A stretch of 64,000 nucleotides of DNA from Rahnella aceris (GTDB lineage: Bacteria; Pseudomonadota; Gammaproteobacteria; Enterobacterales; Enterobacteriaceae): positions 186,001-250,000 of the forward strand of contig NZ_JAADJV010000004.1 in the NCBI RefSeq assembly GCF_011684115.1, in the 5' to 3' direction. Position numbers and translations under genes: made by a program. Positions within the stretch are counted from its first letter, which is position 1. Each line of letters opens with the position of its first letter. The notes under the pieces were generated by a model. It was not told the DNA's origin. It did not search any database and saw only the letters and a list, made by a program, of their open reading frames with translations. This document shows, piece by piece, positions 62,326-64,000 of this stretch.

Positions 62326-62352
62326 AAAAACCGCCCCGAAGGGCGGTTTCTC
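62326..62352. terminator. Bidirectional terminator between permease and small-peptide gene
   Basis: AAACCGCCC (62328-62336), CGAA loop, GGGCGGTTT (62341-62349): a 9-bp perfect stem. T run lies on the minus strand too (GGTTTTTTTATC), and the small-peptide stop codon is only 8 bp away, so it closes both transcripts. Confidence 0.92.
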
Positions 62353-62357
62353 TACTG

Positions 62358-62480
62358 CTACAAACCCGGGCCCGTGCTGACATTGATGTTGATATGAGAA
62401 ACATTAACGTTCCATCCATCACCAGCAGTTGTCATCAAAGAACCCAGTACAACGATCAGTGCATAAATACACTTATTCAT
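62358..62480 (-). CDS. 40-residue exported peptide, candidate type I toxin (TimP-like)
   Basis: MNKCIYALIVVLGSLMTTAG followed by DGWNVNVSHININVSTGPGL. The first 18-20 residues look like a signal peptide or single helix and the tail is Asn/Val-rich. AAAAGG is eight bases before the ATG. The mRNA leader (62660-62481) is long, GC-rich and structured, and contains CAGGCAACCCAAAC, perfectly complementary over 14 nt to the start of the divergent RNA at 62722. The size, signal peptide and layout resemble the Salmonella TimP/TimR type I system; homology is unverified. Confidence 0.65.
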   Translation of the reverse strand: MNKCIYALIVVLGSLMTTAGDGWNVNVSHININVSTGPGL

Positions 62481-62547
62481 TGATGCGGCCTTTTACAACC
62501 GCGTTTCACCAATAAGCACCGGGACCGACTGGAGAAGGACAAGCAGT

Positions 62548-62735
62548 GTTTGGGTTGCCTGTCCGCGCGGTACTCAAGTGCTAATTTCAAGCCCGGTGAC
62601 CCGTCGCTAAACGGGCAAACTAGCCCCGCGCAGATGCTACCACCAAGACCATAAAAACAATAAGGATATGTGTATAGAATTTAAACTTGCTGCCTTCCCA
62701 CCCCTGGTGTAAGTTAGTGGCGTTTGGGTTGCCTG
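62548..62735. repeat. 14-bp direct repeat linking mRNA leader and antisense RNA
   Basis: GTTTGGGTTGCCTG occurs at 62548-62561 and at 62722-62735, identical. The first copy is inside the minus-strand peptide mRNA leader (as its complement), the second at the 5' end of the plus-strand RNA, so the two RNAs can pair over at least 14 bases. Confidence 0.9.
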
Positions 62736-62827
62736 ATCCCGCTTATTATTAAAGCGTGAAACTGGGTTGATTTAGCGCTAACTGAATCACCCAACAAAAA
62801 AACCGCTCTCTGAAGCGGTTTTTTTGT
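62722..62827 (+). ncRNA. Candidate antisense antitoxin sRNA
   Basis: About 106 nt ending in the terminator hairpin AAACCGCT/AGCGGTTT and seven T. A -35-like TTGCTG (62687-62692), a 17-bp spacer and a -10-like TAAGTT (62710-62715) put the start within a few bases of 62722, so the RNA begins with the sequence complementary to the peptide mRNA leader. It has no convincing ORF. Divergent to the peptide gene, as in tisB/istR, shoB/ohsC or timP/timR loci. Confidence 0.6.
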
Positions 62828-62836
62828 GCCTGAAAT
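62797..62836. repeat. Right copy of the 40-bp duplicated terminator
   Basis: 39 of 40 bases equal the sequence at 60924-60963 behind qnr. Here it ends the candidate sRNA and also lies next to the 3' end of the GH63 gene. The two copies bracket the permease and toxin-antitoxin genes. Confidence 0.9.
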
Positions 62837-62851
62837 TCAGCCCTTACCGTC

Positions 62852-64000
<1,149 letters not shown>

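Overview
This 64 kb window is chromosomal DNA of a gamma-proteobacterium of the order Enterobacterales. Several blocks keep E. coli gene order: yhhW / ryhB / yhhY with yhhS next to them, and yhiN-pitA-uspB-uspA-rsmJ-prlC-rlmJ-gor (dtpB is missing after uspA). A chromosomal qnr-type pentapeptide gene and an OlsF-type ornithine-lipid synthase point towards the Serratia/Rahnella side of the order (Yersiniaceae). The genus cannot be fixed from the sequence alone. No rRNA, tRNA, CRISPR array, intact insertion sequence or prophage was seen.

Layout. 1-3.9 kb: a beta-glucoside PTS operon on the minus strand (EIIB, EIIC, GH1 phospho-glucosidase, LacI-type regulator) with two perfect palindromes upstream. 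4.1-6.8 kb: a type V autotransporter. 6.9-14 kb: yhhW, two paralogous beta-helix tailspike-like proteins, a palindromic intergenic repeat, the small RNA RyhB with its Fur box, yhhY and yhhS. 14.1-19.6 kb: olsF behind a possible Pho box, a serine-hydrolase lipoprotein, and a sigma-28-controlled chemoreceptor followed by a small unknown gene. 19.7-21.5 kb: an AT-rich orphan type VI secretion island with a putative effector, a two-helix membrane (immunity-like) protein and an hcp gene broken by one stop codon. 21.5-31.3 kb: housekeeping block from yhiN to gor. 31.5-38.1 kb: SOS-controlled cho, then a LysR-centred cluster of small-molecule enzymes (ABM protein, MFS exporter, DoxX, isochorismatase-like hydrolase, alpha/beta hydrolase).

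38.1-41.4 kb: a lipoprotein gene coupled to a 971-residue exported coiled-coil protein that ends in an FKBP-like domain. 42-47.4 kb: a SorC regulator divergent from an aldolase, a P-loop kinase, an ascorbate-type PTS (EIIA, EIIB, EIIC) and a small helical protein, which together look like an uptake-phosphorylation-cleavage pathway for an unidentified sugar. 47.4-60.1 kb: tautomerase, msrA, carbonic anhydrase, a FemAB/GNAT-like protein, an ABC exporter, a TetR/DHA2 efflux pair, another MFS carrier, a PEP-mutase-like protein with ada, and an exported Dcp. 60.2-64 kb: qnr, an NCS1 nucleobase/HMP permease, a candidate type I toxin-antitoxin locus too small to appear among ordinary ORFs (40-residue exported peptide and a divergent antisense RNA), and the 3' part of a YgjK-type GH63 glucosidase.

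The most novel-looking items are the coiled-coil/FKBP-lipoprotein pair, the candidate type I toxin-antitoxin locus, the tailspike-like pair beside ryhB, the orphan T6SS island and the PTS-kinase-aldolase locus. All functional calls come from reading motifs and from memory of homologues; no database search was run.
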